Part shown: in pieces, positions 49,077 through 61,700 of the stretch
How positions within the stretch are numbered: position 1 is the stretch's first letter
Layout of the letters: the number at the start of each line of letters is the position of its first letter
Assembly: GCA_009733775.1 (NCBI GenBank)
Contig: WOGZ01000063.1
Location: forward strand, 1-64,000
DNA length: 64,000 nt
Direction of reading: 5' to 3'
Origin: Alectoria sarmentosa
Lineage: Eukaryota; Ascomycota; Lecanoromycetes; Lecanorales; Parmeliaceae
Notes under the pieces: generated by a model
What the model was told of the DNA's origin: nothing
What the model saw: the letters and a program-made list of their open reading frames with translations, nothing else
Database searches by the model: none
Program-made: the position numbers and the translations under genes

Positions 49077-49240
49077 TCCCGCTGACGAGGTACAAGTATA
49101 TGCTCAGGTATGTAGTCCTCGGCCGATGCTGATGGGCTGCTAATGCTCGCGCTCTCCTGAGCTGTATGAGCTGAGGCCTGAGAGCCTGAGTTATGCCTCT
49201 GATTGCTACAGCTGGATGATCGCGGTGTCTGAGACTTCAT
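49016..49240 (-). promoter_or_regulatory. Possible upstream ORF overlapping the Swi3/Rsc8-type start
   Basis: An ATG at 49240 opens a 74-codon frame that ends at 49016, beyond the main start at 49076 and in a different phase. It encodes a Ser/Gln-rich peptide. I could not find a phase-correct intron linking it to the main gene. If transcribed, it could reduce initiation at the main ATG. Confidence 0.35.
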
Positions 49241-49526
49241 TCGTCATTCTGCATATGCGCTCATAGAGATGGAGAAGATATGCTGTTGACACTGATCGCT
49301 AGCTGCCGGGCGCGTGAAGCGACAGTGATGGTGCTGGGAACTACACAAGACGCTAGAGCAATTAGCGTGGTCGGCAAGTCGGCGTGAAATCAATACGAGT
49401 CTCGACATCTGACTTCCGAGGTTCCCTCACTCCACCACCCCGCCTCCTTTACGCTGTCAACAGAGGTAGTGTTGTAATTCTTTGCTAGCGGATGATATTG
49501 GGGCAGTCCATATTGACCAAATCTAA
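49077..49526. promoter_or_regulatory. Divergent promoter region, Swi3/Rsc8-type gene/ETFA
   Basis: 450 bp between divergent starts, including the possible upstream ORF. No other element can be assigned. Confidence 0.35.
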
Positions 49527-50689
49527 ATGCTTTTCACCACTCGTCACTCTGCTTTCCGGCAAGCAAAATGCTACCTCAGGCCCTCAAAACCCTCCAATCG
49601 ACAACAACAGTCTGCTTTTGCCCGCCTCCTGAGCTCCCTTGCTGTCCTTGAACAACGGGAAGGGAAATTACAAAATGCATCCCTCAGCGCTATCACTGCT
49701 GCTCAGAAGCTAGGAGGCTCAATAACAGGCTTTATTGCCGGGAGTGGGATTAGATCAGTAGTCGAGGAGGCTGCAAAGGTCGAGGGGGTAGAGAAGATCG
49801 TCGTGGTCGAGAATAGCGCATATGACAAAGTACGCTCATTGCGCCGTATACAGTTGGCATTACTCATGATTGCTTCTGACTTTTTCTCAGGCTCTCCCAG
49901 AAAGCTATGCTCCTCTGCTTGCTGAAAACATAAAGAAAGAAGGATTTACACATGTGTTTGCTGGGCATTCGGCATTCGGCAAGAACTTGATGCCCAGGGT
50001 ATCTGCCCTCCTGGATGTACAACAAATATCAGACATCACTGCTATTGAGAGCGAAGACAGTGAGATTAACCAAAATTTGTGACCTTGGCAAAGCATGACC
50101 TGATTCGCTTGTAGCCTTCGTTCGGCCAGTCTACGCTGGAAATGCCATCCTCACTGTTCAATCATCAGACAAGATCAAGATAATAACAATTAGAGGCACG
50201 GCCTTTGCCGCTGCCGAGGCCGAGGGCGGCTCTGCTGAAATCACCGAAGGGGTCGATCCCAAGGTTGAAATTGAGACCGAGTGGCTTTCGGAGGACTTGG
50301 CACAATCAAACCGACCAGATCTTGCAACCGCAAGCAAAGTTGTCTCTGGCGGACGAGGATTAAAATCAAAAGAAGAATTTGACAGAATCATTCCCCCACT
50401 GGCAGACGCTTTAGGAGCAGCCATTGGCGCGTCAAGAGCAGCGGTTGATAGCGGCTTCGCGGACAACAGCTTGCAGGTCGGACAGACAGGCAAGAACGTT
50501 GCGCCGCAACTTTACCTCTGCGCAGGCATTTCAGGAGCCATCCAGCATCTTGCAGGCATGAAGGACAGCAAGGTGATAGCGGCGATCAACAAGGACGCCG
50601 ATGCGCCAATATTTCAGGTGGCTGACGTCGGTCTTGTTGGCAACCTTTTCGAAAAAGTGCCAGAGCTAACTGAGAAGTTGAAGCAGTAG
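49527..50689 (+). CDS. ETFA: Electron transfer flavoprotein alpha subunit, mitochondrial
   Basis: Three exons (49527-49829, 49891-50059, 50115-50689) give 348 residues. The N-terminal 35 residues are basic and hydroxylated, consistent with a mitochondrial presequence. The ETF domain starts at SLAVLEQREGKLQNASLSAI. The C-terminal FAD-binding domain contains SGGRGLKSKEEF, SRAAVDSGF, VGQTGKNVAPQLYLCAGISG and AINKDADAPIFQVADVGLVG, all diagnostic for ETF-alpha. With ETF-beta it passes electrons from acyl-CoA and related dehydrogenases to ETF-ubiquinone oxidoreductase in the matrix. Length is normal. Confidence 0.95.
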
Positions 50690-51149
50690 TAAAGAACGCT
50701 TGTCACCATGTATATATTTCGGGATGTTGCATCATCTTTGGACAGACCTTTCAACCCAAGCCACTTGGTGTTTTTCGCCATGCGCTGTTCCCATCGTGTC
50801 ATGAACCTTCGGGAGCATGATTCTGACAGATCTTGCCCCCAAATTCTTGGCATTTTTGACTAGAATGGTATTTGGCAAGCCGGCTGTGAGCGGACCGCTG
50901 TTTAATTATCCTCGCGTACCGAAACTGTTCAGATGAAGGGCAAACGTAAAGGCTTGCCAAGCATAAAATTGGTGGAAGAGAAGGTCCAAAGGTCACAGGC
51001 GTAGTGATATTACATTGAATGAGAAGGGAGAAGGCTCACTTGCAGATGGTTTAAACTTGATACACTACTGGAGGAGCAATGGGCAATGAATAGTGTCATG
51101 AAGACATGATGGAGCCCAATATGAAAGCGTCAGAGTTTAATTAGGATAG

Positions 51150-51188
<39 letters not shown>
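51150..51188. repeat. (GA)n microsatellite
   Basis: An almost perfect GA dinucleotide run. Confidence 0.9.
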
Positions 51189-51189
<1 letters not shown>

Positions 51190-51340
51190 AAATAAATGAT
51201 TTCAAAGTGAGTGCAGCGTAGATTAGAGTACGCCAGAGTACACTAGAGTACTGTAATCAAGGTACCCTGGTACCCCGCTCGTCAAGTCATATTCCCACTT
51301 TAACCCCGAGAACATTTGTCCAGTGCGCAGCATATTCAGC

Positions 51341-51385
51341 ATAATTCCCATAATTCCCATAATTCCCATATTTTCCATAGTTCCC
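51341..51385. repeat. 9-bp tandem repeat
   Basis: About five units of ATAATTCCC, the last two altered, ending 17 bp before the predicted start of the Zn2Cys6 gene. Confidence 0.8.
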
Positions 51386-51402
51386 ATTTTATATGCGGAA
51401 CC

Positions 51403-54400
51403 ATGGAGCAAGATACGCGACGGCTACCCGCCTTGTTGACCAATCCTATCGTGCCTACCAATAATGCGGCTGCCAATGATATTAATGCACTGAAAGCCGG
51501 GCATCATGTCAATCAATCCGATCATGCTATTGCTGCAAGTCCTGGGCTCGCCTCAGACTCATCCTCCAAACCACAGAGACGGCGTAACAAGCCAAGTCTG
51601 AGCTGCGAAACGTGCACTGTAAGCCACAAAATAATCCAGATGCTTTTCTAAACCCAAAAAAGAAGGAGAAGGAGATGAAGAAAGAGAAAAAGGAAAAGAA
51701 GAAAAAGAAGAAAAAGAAGAAGAAAAACAGGAGGAGGAGGAAAGAAGAAGAAGAAGGAGAAGGAAGAAGAAGCCCCCTTCTCCCCTACCTCTGCAAACAT
51801 GGTTTCAGATAAGTACTTACTGTCTTTAGATAAAGAAAACAAAGGTCGAAAGATGCATAATGTCTCCCTTGGCCTTCCATTCTTATTCCCTTGCTTACAA
51901 CTCTTCTAGTGTGACCGAGGAAGACCCATGTATTCAATACCCGAGGGCACCTTCCTCCCCTGACGACGCGTGGTCTGACTTCCTGGTCAGATGTTTTGCA
52001 TGCGTGAAACGAAGATCCGAATGTCACTATTCCCACCTTGCTGATCTAATAGAGTTGTCCACTCAATTCCTGACTCAAAAGTCATTTGCATCTGACGGAA
52101 GATTAGGGAGTCACATCGTGCCCTGGGCATCAACACGCCACAAAAGAAGTCAAAGCCAAGCGGTGATACTCCGTCAAATCCCGCCCCTGTCGACGTCTGT
52201 TGCCCTCGGGTTTCCACTACGTCTCCATACTGGCAAAGGTACTGACTCAGGCAGACACCGAATGGCACCACTAGCGCGACAGAACGACCAATTTCAAGGT
52301 CGTCGACTGGATCCTCTCCGATGCTGCTCTCCAACGTCCCTTTCTCCCATCCTACAGCTTCCAACATCTTCAAGGCCGAGCATCCCTTTAGGTAAGTTCT
52401 GTCATCCTAATTTTGCAGTCCTGTTATCAAAGCCAGAAAGCAACTACTGGACCCACCAAGGTGGGCTGAAGGAGGTCATTGGAGTTCTGCCAAGTAAAGA
52501 CCAGGCAGATATGTGAGTTCCTCCTTCTCTGCCCCTGTAACGAAGAAAATGTGTCCACTCGGCATCGCAGTAGAGGAGACAGTCTGTTAGGCTTTCGTCT
52601 CTGAAAAGTATCTTGAGCTTCATTCAGCACACATATCCCACGCCATTGGTTTACCCTCGTCCCAGGAGGTAGCTAATTCGCTTTCAAGTCTGATTGCCAA
52701 ATACTTTGATGTCATTGACCCTGTCTATCCAATGATCCACCGTGAGTCCTTCTTACGAGATTACGACTTCTTTTGGTCGTTGGCGGCAGCGGAGCGTCCC
52801 TCTGTAGATGGGTCATTGGTCGCTCTCATGTTCGTTATGCTGGCAATGGGTACACAGTTTGTCACATTGCCATCATCTGACGACAAGGAGCAAACGGCTG
52901 AATTCTATGGTAAGATACGAGCCCCGGTGTACGAAGTAGCGTAGCTCGTCCTGACCAGATTAAAAGTTTCGGCATCACACCAGGCGCTAAGAGTGTTTTC
53001 CTACCTCGGCCGTCCTTCATTGCGGGTTATCCAGACCATGGTTCTGATCACCTATTTTCTCATGAACGATAACCACGCAGCGGATGCTTGGGCATTCGCA
53101 GGTATTCTCATCCGCCAGGCGTACGCCTTAGGCCTAAATCGTGACCCGTCAATCATCGTCCCCCACGCCCATCCTTTTGAGAAGCAGCAGCGCCGCAAGG
53201 TGTGGCAAGCTGTGCTCTTCCAAGATACTTTCCTCACCGTCATACTGAAACTACCTCCTACAGCCAATCATACCGACGTTAGAGTTGAGGACCTGGCTTT
53301 AGAAGTAGAAGAGTCGCTTACCGAGTCCGGCGCAACAGGTAAGTGCCTGTTCTACGTTATGTTTGGCCTCTCCACACCTCTGCTGGAGTCAAGACAAACT
53401 TGTTTCAGGAGTAGGAAATGTCTCTGCCGTCCAAACATGTCTTTTTGGTCAAAAATGCGTCTGAAAAGAGAAGCGCTAAATCTCGAAACGGTGTAGATAT
53501 CACATACTTATCAAGCATGTGGAATCTTGCAAACATAGTACAAACGAATCTCTGCACCCCACGATCTCTTTCACTCCCAGTCAGTCATCCTTTCCGAGCT
53601 GTTTTTACCTCATTCGTGCAGCACTTTGAGCCGCAAGACCTGTAAAAGGAGTGAACCGCTCCGGGGACTTATCTCACGACTCATATTCGATTCCAACAGA
53701 GACATGCTGACTCCAAAGTTATCAAGATATCGTCCTCGCCTACCCAACGTACCAGCCTGATCGCTTCATTCCATCGCATCTACATGTCATTTCCAGCGCC
53801 TTTCCGCACGTTCACCGAAGCATCCATCTGTGACTTGGTACGCCGGAGCAAAAGGCTTGCAAGACAAACTTTATTTCTGACAAGCAATTACTTTCACTGT
53901 CTTATGCTAGTATATGCCGACGAACATGAGCAACTAGATATCGATGTCCAAGGAACTTTAGACGCAGCGCATGAGGCCATCAATAGTTTCTTTCTGTTGC
54001 GCGCGTTATTCGAGGACGAGGCCATGGTACGCACATTTCGGAGTCACTCCTCCCTAATTTGTACCTCTTCTTAAGTCGCAAGACATAGTGCGGGACTAAA
54101 TTCCTGCTCCTACTCCCGAGACTTGTTTCATTAATCCAGGTTCTTGCCTTAAATAAGCAGTGCTGACTCGGAAATGTGCAGGTTTGGTATCATTTTCAAC
54201 ATCGAGCATTTTCTGAAGCCGTAAGCGTCTATCCTTCGTACCGATTGTGCGATGAATTAGAGGCCTCAGACTGATTTTGGTAACTCCAGATGGTAATTGC
54301 GGAGCTCGTCAAAAATCAAGATGACAAGCTAGCAATGAATCCAATCAGAATGAGAGCCAAGAATGACGTATTGAGGATGATTGGAATCCTACAGCTGAGC

Positions 54401-54457
54401 AGTGGTATAGACATGGTGGCTAAGACGAGAGTTGCTGTGCTGAGCGAGTATCTATGA
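51403..54457 (+). CDS. Zn2Cys6 transcription factor with fungal-specific middle homology domain
   Basis: Thirteen exons: 51403-51618, 51830-51844, 51910-51929, 51991-52056, 52107-52238, 52275-52391, 52441-52512, 52689-52909, 52967-53338, 53497-53579, 53727-54026, 54182-54220, 54290-54457. They give 606 residues in one frame. The binuclear cluster is assembled across four exons: CETC, then IKKTK (15 nt), CDRGRP (20 nt), and CFACVKRRSEC, with all six cysteines. The fungal transcription-factor domain includes AKYFDVIDPVYPMIHRESF, RVFSYLGRPSLRVIQTMVLI, AYALGLNRDPS and IRMRAKNDVLRMIGILQLSS. Such proteins regulate metabolism or drug response; no target can be inferred. Weakest points are the GTCCAC donor at 52057 and the 36-nt intron 52239-52274. 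Intron 1 is filled by a purine microsatellite. It is convergent with the K+ channel. Confidence 0.78.
51650..51775. repeat. Purine (AAG/GGA) microsatellite inside an intron
   Basis: A long imperfect AAG/AGG tract occupying most of intron 1 (51619-51829) of the Zn2Cys6 gene. It makes that intron about four times longer than typical introns in the window. Confidence 0.8.
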
Positions 54458-54634
54458 AGGGGTTATGAAGGCGACTTCGTCATCCCGCTGATGGTCAACA
54501 CGCATATGAGCGTACTTTCTAGATTTTCGTTGGGAAGCTTATGCAAGGATATTGACGACACATTCATAGTACGTTGAAATCAACGCCCCCTTGCCCTTGT
54601 AGACAGATTCCCAATGTACACCAGAACTCACAAA

Positions 54635-57129
54635 TCATACATCCTTCGGCTTGTCCCCAGCCGAGACACCCATCCCTTGCTTCCGCATATATCGATTCAA
54701 ACTTTCGCAAAGACGATCAAGCACCCACTCGCTTTCGGTCGAGTCTGCTATCATTGGGCTATCCTCCCCTATCCAATCCCATTCCACAATACCCTGTTCC
54801 TCTTCTGCCTCCTCAATCTCTTCTTTCGACAGCCTGGAGAAGCGTATGAGCCGTGTATACTCGGCCCATTCCTCGTAGCAATAACTGCGAGGTGGGTCGT
54901 CCTTGAGGTGATTCGCTGTATGCCGTATGGCTATCGCCAATTTCCCGGCTAGAGCTTGATCATCAAGATTGTCTAACTCGCTGACTTGCTCCATCGTAGG
55001 TGCTGGGTCCATCCCATCCTCCTCAGGACCAACGGGCATACCTGTAGCAAGGCGTCGCTTCTCGGCAGCTTTCTGCGACTTTTTCTGCAGCCAGAGCAAT
55101 AGCCACGGGTATTTCTCGAGCAACTCGCGCCACAAGCCCGCCTTAGGTAGAACCGTCCAGTCGGCAAGCTTGAATGTGCCTCGCTTGAAACTGGCAATAA
55201 CCGTGTCGCCCATGTCAGAAATAAGGATAGTCATGGTTGGGACGGCTATGAGGGACCAGACGATGAACAGTGGTTTTCCGGCGTTGCTTTTGGGACTCAA
55301 GTCTCCGTAGCCGATGGTAAGAAGGGAGACGTAACAGAAGTAAAGAGCCTCAAAATAGCTCAGACCTTGAGACTTCGATTCCGCTCCCCAAAAGCCGACA
55401 GCGCCTACGCACCAGAGGAGTCCAACTACATGAAAATAAGCCTGCTGGCAGACTTAAAGAGAAGCCGACAGTGACGTTGGCTGGCTTCAGCAAGCTTAGG
55501 AGCATGCAACCTGGACTTACATGCAATGAAGGACGTTGTCAAGGCGGAATATCGCTTGAACTTGTGAGTATCATACTGAATCTTCCTCATTGCATCGAAT
55601 CGATCCTTTTCTTGCCTCATCAACAGAATTTTTGGTTGCCTTGAACCAACTCGTCTTAGCACCCTCAAGCTGGCAGTCACAGGGCCAACCTTTGGATTCT
55701 TTTGATGGGATTCGTGAGGGGTTGCGGCGATCGCCTTTTCCACATCGAAATTGATCGTACGCCTTGTAACATCAAAAGATTCGGAAATTGGGACTGGCTT
55801 TTTGTGACGAAGTTTGGCCAACGCATGCGCCTTCAATGCTTCGTATTCGAAGTCGGTAGTTGCAGTCCGTTGTAACGTATGCGTTCTTTGCTTCTCGACG
55901 TGCGACTTAACGACATGAGTTGATCCAAGCTCTTGGGCGAATCCTCGGATACTGGATACCATCAAACCCAGGATGATGATACCTCCAACCTGATATAGAG
56001 ACGAGTAAATACTTGTCATGCAGAAAAATAGTTGACGAGGTCGCTCACTGAATAGGGAAAAACTAGGCCTCTTCCGACGTCGTTTGTAGGGTAGAAGTCA
56101 CCAAATCCCACTGTTAGAACCGTCACATCACAGAAATACAGCTAGCGTCATCAGTCCAAGAACAGGATATCGAAGTTGGGCGAGGAGAGACGGACCGAGT
56201 CCACATAAGACCAACCCTCCACTTTGGCGAATACGGCGGCGCCTCCAGCAAGCCAGAAAAAGAACATCATGGTTTGAAGTATCAAGTTCCGCTGGTCATC
56301 GGACAGTTCAAAATGTTGAGGATAATGGCCAAGAAAGTAGCCCAGCATATTCAACATCAGAATCATCGATGAGACAAGGTAAAGAATGGCAGCAATGACC
56401 GCGTGCCAGAAACCTTGGCTATAGGTCTGTTCTGGTCGATGAGGAGGCACGTACTCGTCCATAGATGCGGTGATAGCGATAAGCTGGCGTCAGCAGTCAG
56501 CAGTCCGCAGGACGCATCATTGATACCAGATGTCATGATTGAGTGCATATAGACAACGAACGATGAACGACACAGAGGAGTAACGTCGTGTAGACGGCAT
56601 GGCAGAAGACGGCGGTATAATGATGGACTGGGTATGAAATATGCCAGTCTAGTGGAGAATTTTAACATACAATTCCGGTTGCGAAGTACCAAAGAATAAT
56701 GGTGACTGGCAAAGCCACTATGTAGCGTATGCGCCTCGTGAAATTGAAGAGAAGAAAGATGTTTCCCGCGAAACCACAAGCCAGAGAGGCGCCATTGAGT
56801 CCTAGACACCATCTGGGATCTGGAAAGCCGATTGAATCTGCATCAATGCCTGGATTGGCTGGGTCGTAATTATTCCTCCACGATGTGACCAGTGCCGCAA
56901 TGGACATGACATTGGCAAGGGGCCCAGTGGTAGCAGCGAGAAGGGGTATAGCAGTGGAGCAGAACCACCAATCTTGAGGCTGATCATCGTCGTCAGGCCT
57001 GAGATGGAACTTCCATTTCTGCTTCCCGGGTATTGCAGCCGTAAGGGGCTCGCTTCTAGCGCGCGGCAGTGTGCTCGTGGAGGCGTCTGTAGTGTCTGAA
57101 CTCCCGGGAGAAGACTCGCCGGTGCCCAT
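54635..57129 (-). CDS. TOK1: Outward-rectifier potassium channel, Tok1 type (two pore loops)
   Basis: Five exons (57129-56671, 56483-56196, 56141-56049, 55989-55521, 55452-54635) give 708 residues. Several transmembrane segments precede the first pore loop, VTVLTVGFGDFYPTNDVGRG (encoded mostly by the 93-nt third exon). A long basic cytosolic loop and two more membrane segments follow (FHVVGLLWCVGAVGFW), then the second pore loop LLTIGYGDLSPKSNAGKP with the GYGD selectivity filter. The C-terminal cytosolic tail is about 200 residues and acidic near its end. Tok1 channels have eight membrane spans and two pores and pass outward K+ current at the plasma membrane. The exon 4/5 junction was chosen because it alone keeps frame. 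The gene adjoins the large AT-rich block upstream. Confidence 0.9.
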
Positions 57130-57260
57130 CTCGTTGTATTATGGAGATGCTATATGGACCATGGTCCCGGGGTGTAAATTCCTTACGGTGACAAAGCAAA
57201 GCGTGGCGGGGGGAAAGTGGCAGTTGGTATACGATTGTTATCGCCAGCACAACATGACGA

Positions 57261-57321
57261 GAAGGAGGAGGAGGAGGAGGAGGAGGAAGAAGAGTAGGAA
57301 GAGGAAGATGAGGAAGAAGAG
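57261..57321. repeat. (GGA)n-type microsatellite upstream of the K+ channel gene
   Basis: A GGA/GAAGA run about 130-190 bp before the channel start; CT-rich when read toward the gene. Confidence 0.8.
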
Positions 57322-57470
57322 TACTATTAATATGGCTGCTCTTGATAACTGGGAATCATTTGTTGCATAAAAGAGGAATCTCCACGGAAAGGTGGTTGGA
57401 GGAAGAGCAGGACAAAGAAGAGAGGGTATTGTTCCACAGTCCACTTGCTCCACCTTATTAGCTTTTGAAC

Positions 57471-60400
57471 TTGTTATCCTCTGTAGTCAAAATCAGATTA
57501 ATTGATTATGAAATCACATAATCATAATTGATTATGATTTTGAAGGTACATAATCATAATCATGATTATAATTGATTTTCGTAATCAATTTTAATCAATT
57601 TAATACACTAGCGAAAACTAGCTCAAAGCGATATAAACCCAGACTTTAACGCTAACTTGTGCGAGCATAAAATTGTTTTATAAGTTTTATACATTTGTAT
57701 TAAATGTTTTATACAGTAATTATATAACAATTATACATTTTGTGTATAATCAAATTATAATTAATTATGAAAATTAAATAATTATAATCATGATTATTCT
57801 GATTATGAAAATTCAAAATTATAATCAATTAAAAATCAATTATATAATTAATTATTAATTAATTATGATTATTTTTTTGATTATAAAGTTGTTATTTACA
57901 AGTTATTAAAATGAGAACGTCAAGACTCGCGAATAATTGATTATGATTTATCTGTCAAATGTTACTTCACGTGACTTTCGAAACATTTCTTTTTTGCGCA
58001 GTCGCATTTTATATAAATAATGCGATATTGATAAAGTATAAAAATTTGTTTATATAAAATTAATTATAAAATAGAGTCGTGCGATGCTAAAAACGTAAAA
58101 ATTAAAAAGATTCGATAAGCGACTGTAACGATAAACTAATATTACGCGTATACTCTTTATTTAATAAACGTATACCTCGATGTTTATTAAACGAATACCC
58201 TTTTAAAATCAATAAATATTGATATTAAATTAAAAAATTTAATATTTTAAATTAATAATAATTAAGAATAATAATTTAAAGAGAAAAAACACACATTTTG
58301 ATTTATTGCATTTAATATTTTTATCATTGTTAATTATTAAAAAATAATTATATTAAAATTTATAATTACACGTTTTTATATTATCGAAAAAGTCGAATTT
58401 ATTAAAAAAATTGAAAATCTTTCGATAAAATTTGCGAATCAAAATTTTAAAAAAGATTTTAATAATACACGCGCGAGTTTCGATTTTTTCGAAATTTAAG
58501 AAATTATTATAAAGACTTTATAAAACGCTTTAACAAAAAATATTCGAAAAAATTATATAAAATTAATATTTTTTCGATAAGTATAAATATAAGATTTTTA
58601 TTAATATAAAAAATATAAAATTTTTATTAATATAAAAAATATAAATAATTAAAACTTTTCGAGATTTTTATAAAAAAAAAAAAAATTAATTAAGTTAATT
58701 ATTTCTCGAAAAAAACGTTAAAATATATTACTTTATTAATTTATTCGATTTGCGATATTTTAAATTTTACGTCGAAGTTTTCGATAATAAAAAATGTTAA
58801 AAATAAAACGTATTTTTATACGAAAAAAATGCGAACTATTTATAATAATTATTACGTTAATAATCTTTATTTAAAAAATATAATATTTAGATAAAAAAAA
58901 GTGAAAATTTAAAGTGAAAATTCATTATTATTTTATATTATTTCGCGATTTATAAAATTTTTATAATGACGAAAAATGAGATTTATGTTTTATAAAAGAA
59001 AACAGTTTTTTTTTCAATTTTTACGCAAAATCTTTTTTATTATTCATTTTTAAAAAAGTTTTTATTAATTTTAAAAATCAAAGCAGATTAAATTCAAAAA
59101 ATATTAAATCGATAAACGTTTCGATTTTAAAGCGTCTTAAAAATTATTTTTATAATTTTTCGTAAGATTTTATTTTACGTTTTATCGAAAAAGACGATTA
59201 AGATTATCGATTTTAAATTGAATATCGTTAACGATTAATGATGCAATATATGTATAAAATTGCATTTTTATATTTATTTCGTTTTAACGAAATAATATAT
59301 ATTTAGCATTATTATATTAAGATTTTAAATATTCGAAAAAAAAATATTAAATTAATTTTATCGTTTCGAAAAATATATCAAATTGAAAATACGTTTTTAT
59401 CGAAATTTTTAATTATATTTTTATTTTATCGTAATTATTATTAATTAATAATTTAAAAATCAAATTATTCGTTTTTTACGTAAATAACAATTATTTATAT
59501 TTAAATATTATTTATTTTTTATTCAATTGAATTCATATTTCGAATATTAAAAAAGTTTTTATTTTCGATTTTTTAATATATATAATTAATCGTTAATTTT
59601 AAATAAATTAATTATACGTATTCATTTTTATTAAAAAAAATTAGTAACATTTTAAACTTTTAATATTGTAATAAAAAAAATGAAAAATTCTTTATTTAAT
59701 ATCGAAATAAATTCTTTATTTTATAATATATATTTTTTTCGAAAAAATAATATATAATAGTTATTTTATTAATGTTATTAAAATGTTCGAAAATTGTGTA
59801 ATTAAAAAAGTTGAAATTTAAATTATAATAATTTGACGATTATTCGTTATATATAAAGATAAAACGATAATTCGATAAATGCGCGAAAGAATTTTATAAA
59901 TTTTAATGTTTAAACGAAAATATTATATAAAATATATAATAAATTATATAATTGTGCGTAAAAGTTTTCATTTTATAACAATAATTTTTAATTGTTTTTA
60001 TAATTTAAAATAAGATTTATTTCTTCAATTTCAATTTTTTATTCGATTTTTAATATATTCAAATACGATTATTTTTAATATAAATTTAATATTAACATGT
60101 AAATAATTTTATATTAACAAATATATTACAATATATATTAAAACGTATATTAAAACGTATATTAAAACGTATATAAAACGTATATTAAAATAAATATTAA
60201 AACGTATATTAAAATATATATTAAAAGAATTATTAAAACATATATAAAAACGTGTATTAAGATATATATTTAAAGAATATATTAAAACGTAAATTAAAAT
60301 ATAAATTAAATTATAATTTTAATAAAAATAAATTTATATTAATTTTACGTTAATTTTACGTTATATTTATATAAATTTTGAATTAAAAATATAATATTAA

Positions 60401-61700
60401 TCACGTATATTTTAATTATAAAAAGTTTTTAAAATAATTAATATTTTTATAAATTTAAGTTTTAAACGCATTATATTAAATTTTAAAAATTAAATTTTTT
60501 TTTAATTATTTTAATTATTTTATTCCTATAATAAATTTATAATTTATTTTATAAATAAAAATAAAAATATATAAAAATTGTAAAAAAAGTTTAAATGATT
60601 ATATTAATTATTTTCTATTAATTAAATATTCGATTTTTTCGAATTAAAGATTTATTTATTTATTTTCAATAAATAATTAAATCAATTTTTCGTTATTCTT
60701 TTTATTCTTTTCTATTATTTTAAATTTTATAATAATTTTTATTTAAACGCATTATTAAAAACATTTTTCAAAAAAATAAAATAAACTATTTACGTTTCTT
60801 CGTTTTAATAGTAAAATAAATCGCATTTATATATAAACGAAAATAATTTATTTTATTAAAACTTTATTTTAAAAAAACGTAAAACTAAAAAAAGATTTCG
60901 AAAAAATAAAATAATATACATTATTAAAAAATATTTCGAAAGTGCGAATTATAATAATTTTATATTAACTTAAAATCGTCGAATGTAAATTTTTTATAAA
61001 AAGTAAATAAACTTATTTACTTTTTTTCGCAAGAATATAAAATTCATTTTTATATAATTATAATTAAAGTTTTAATATCGCTTATTAAAGTTTCATTAAT
61101 ATCGAAAAATTTAAGAATTTATTTAAGAAATTAGAAAAAATCTTTATTTTATATTCGCACTCGCAAAATAACAAATTAAAATTATTTAATTTTTTCGAAA
61201 CATTCAATTCGATCGAGCGCGATTATTTTTTTTCGTTAATTTTAAATATTATAAAAAAAAAATTATCTCGTAATTTTTATTATAAAGATAATATTTTAAT
61301 AAATATTCAATCTTGCGAAAGAATTTGACATTGAAAATTATTTAAAAAAAAAAAACAAAAAAAAATTAATTGTTATAATATCGCATAATTTCTTTTGCGT
61401 TTAATTTTTTTTTAATAAACTTTAAATTCTTATTTCAACGATTTATATATTGAAATTATTAACATATTTTTAAAAAACGTAACGTTAAATTTTGCGCGCG
61501 CAAAATCAAAACGAAAAAATCAAAATTTTATTTCCGATCAATCATAAATTCATTGTCTTTGAATTTAATTTAACTTTTTCATTTTTCATTATTGTTCGAT
61601 AACGTCGCACGCTCGTGATAAGGTATTTATAAAAACGAATAATTTGTTGTTAAAAATGATGAGAAAAGTTGCGGAAAAAACGTAGGAATGAGTTACAGTT
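57471..61700. repeat. Large AT-rich, RIP-like gene-free block
   Basis: About 4.2 kb of extreme AT content with no readable gene. CpG is retained (many TCGA, ACG) while CpA/TpG look scarce, consistent with RIP. The left edge has a cluster of TAATCA/TGATTA motifs (57492-57950). A degenerate tandem array of an ACGTATATTAAA-like unit lies at 60125-60310. No long terminal repeats or inverted termini could be matched between its two ends. Confidence 0.7.
60125..60310. repeat. Degenerate tandem array in the AT-rich block
   Basis: Repeated units of about 12 bp (ACGTATATTAAA and variants) run for roughly 180 bp. Confidence 0.65.

Larger units (their letters stand above)
50690..51402. other. Intergenic region with simple repeats
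   Basis: 713 bp between ETFA and the Zn2Cys6 gene, with a (GA)n microsatellite (51150-51188) and a 9-bp tandem array (51341-51385). No gene is supported. Confidence 0.6.

Noticed and set aside
60125..60310. CRISPR-like array
   Set aside because: Units are short, degenerate and without spacers, in eukaryotic AT-rich DNA.
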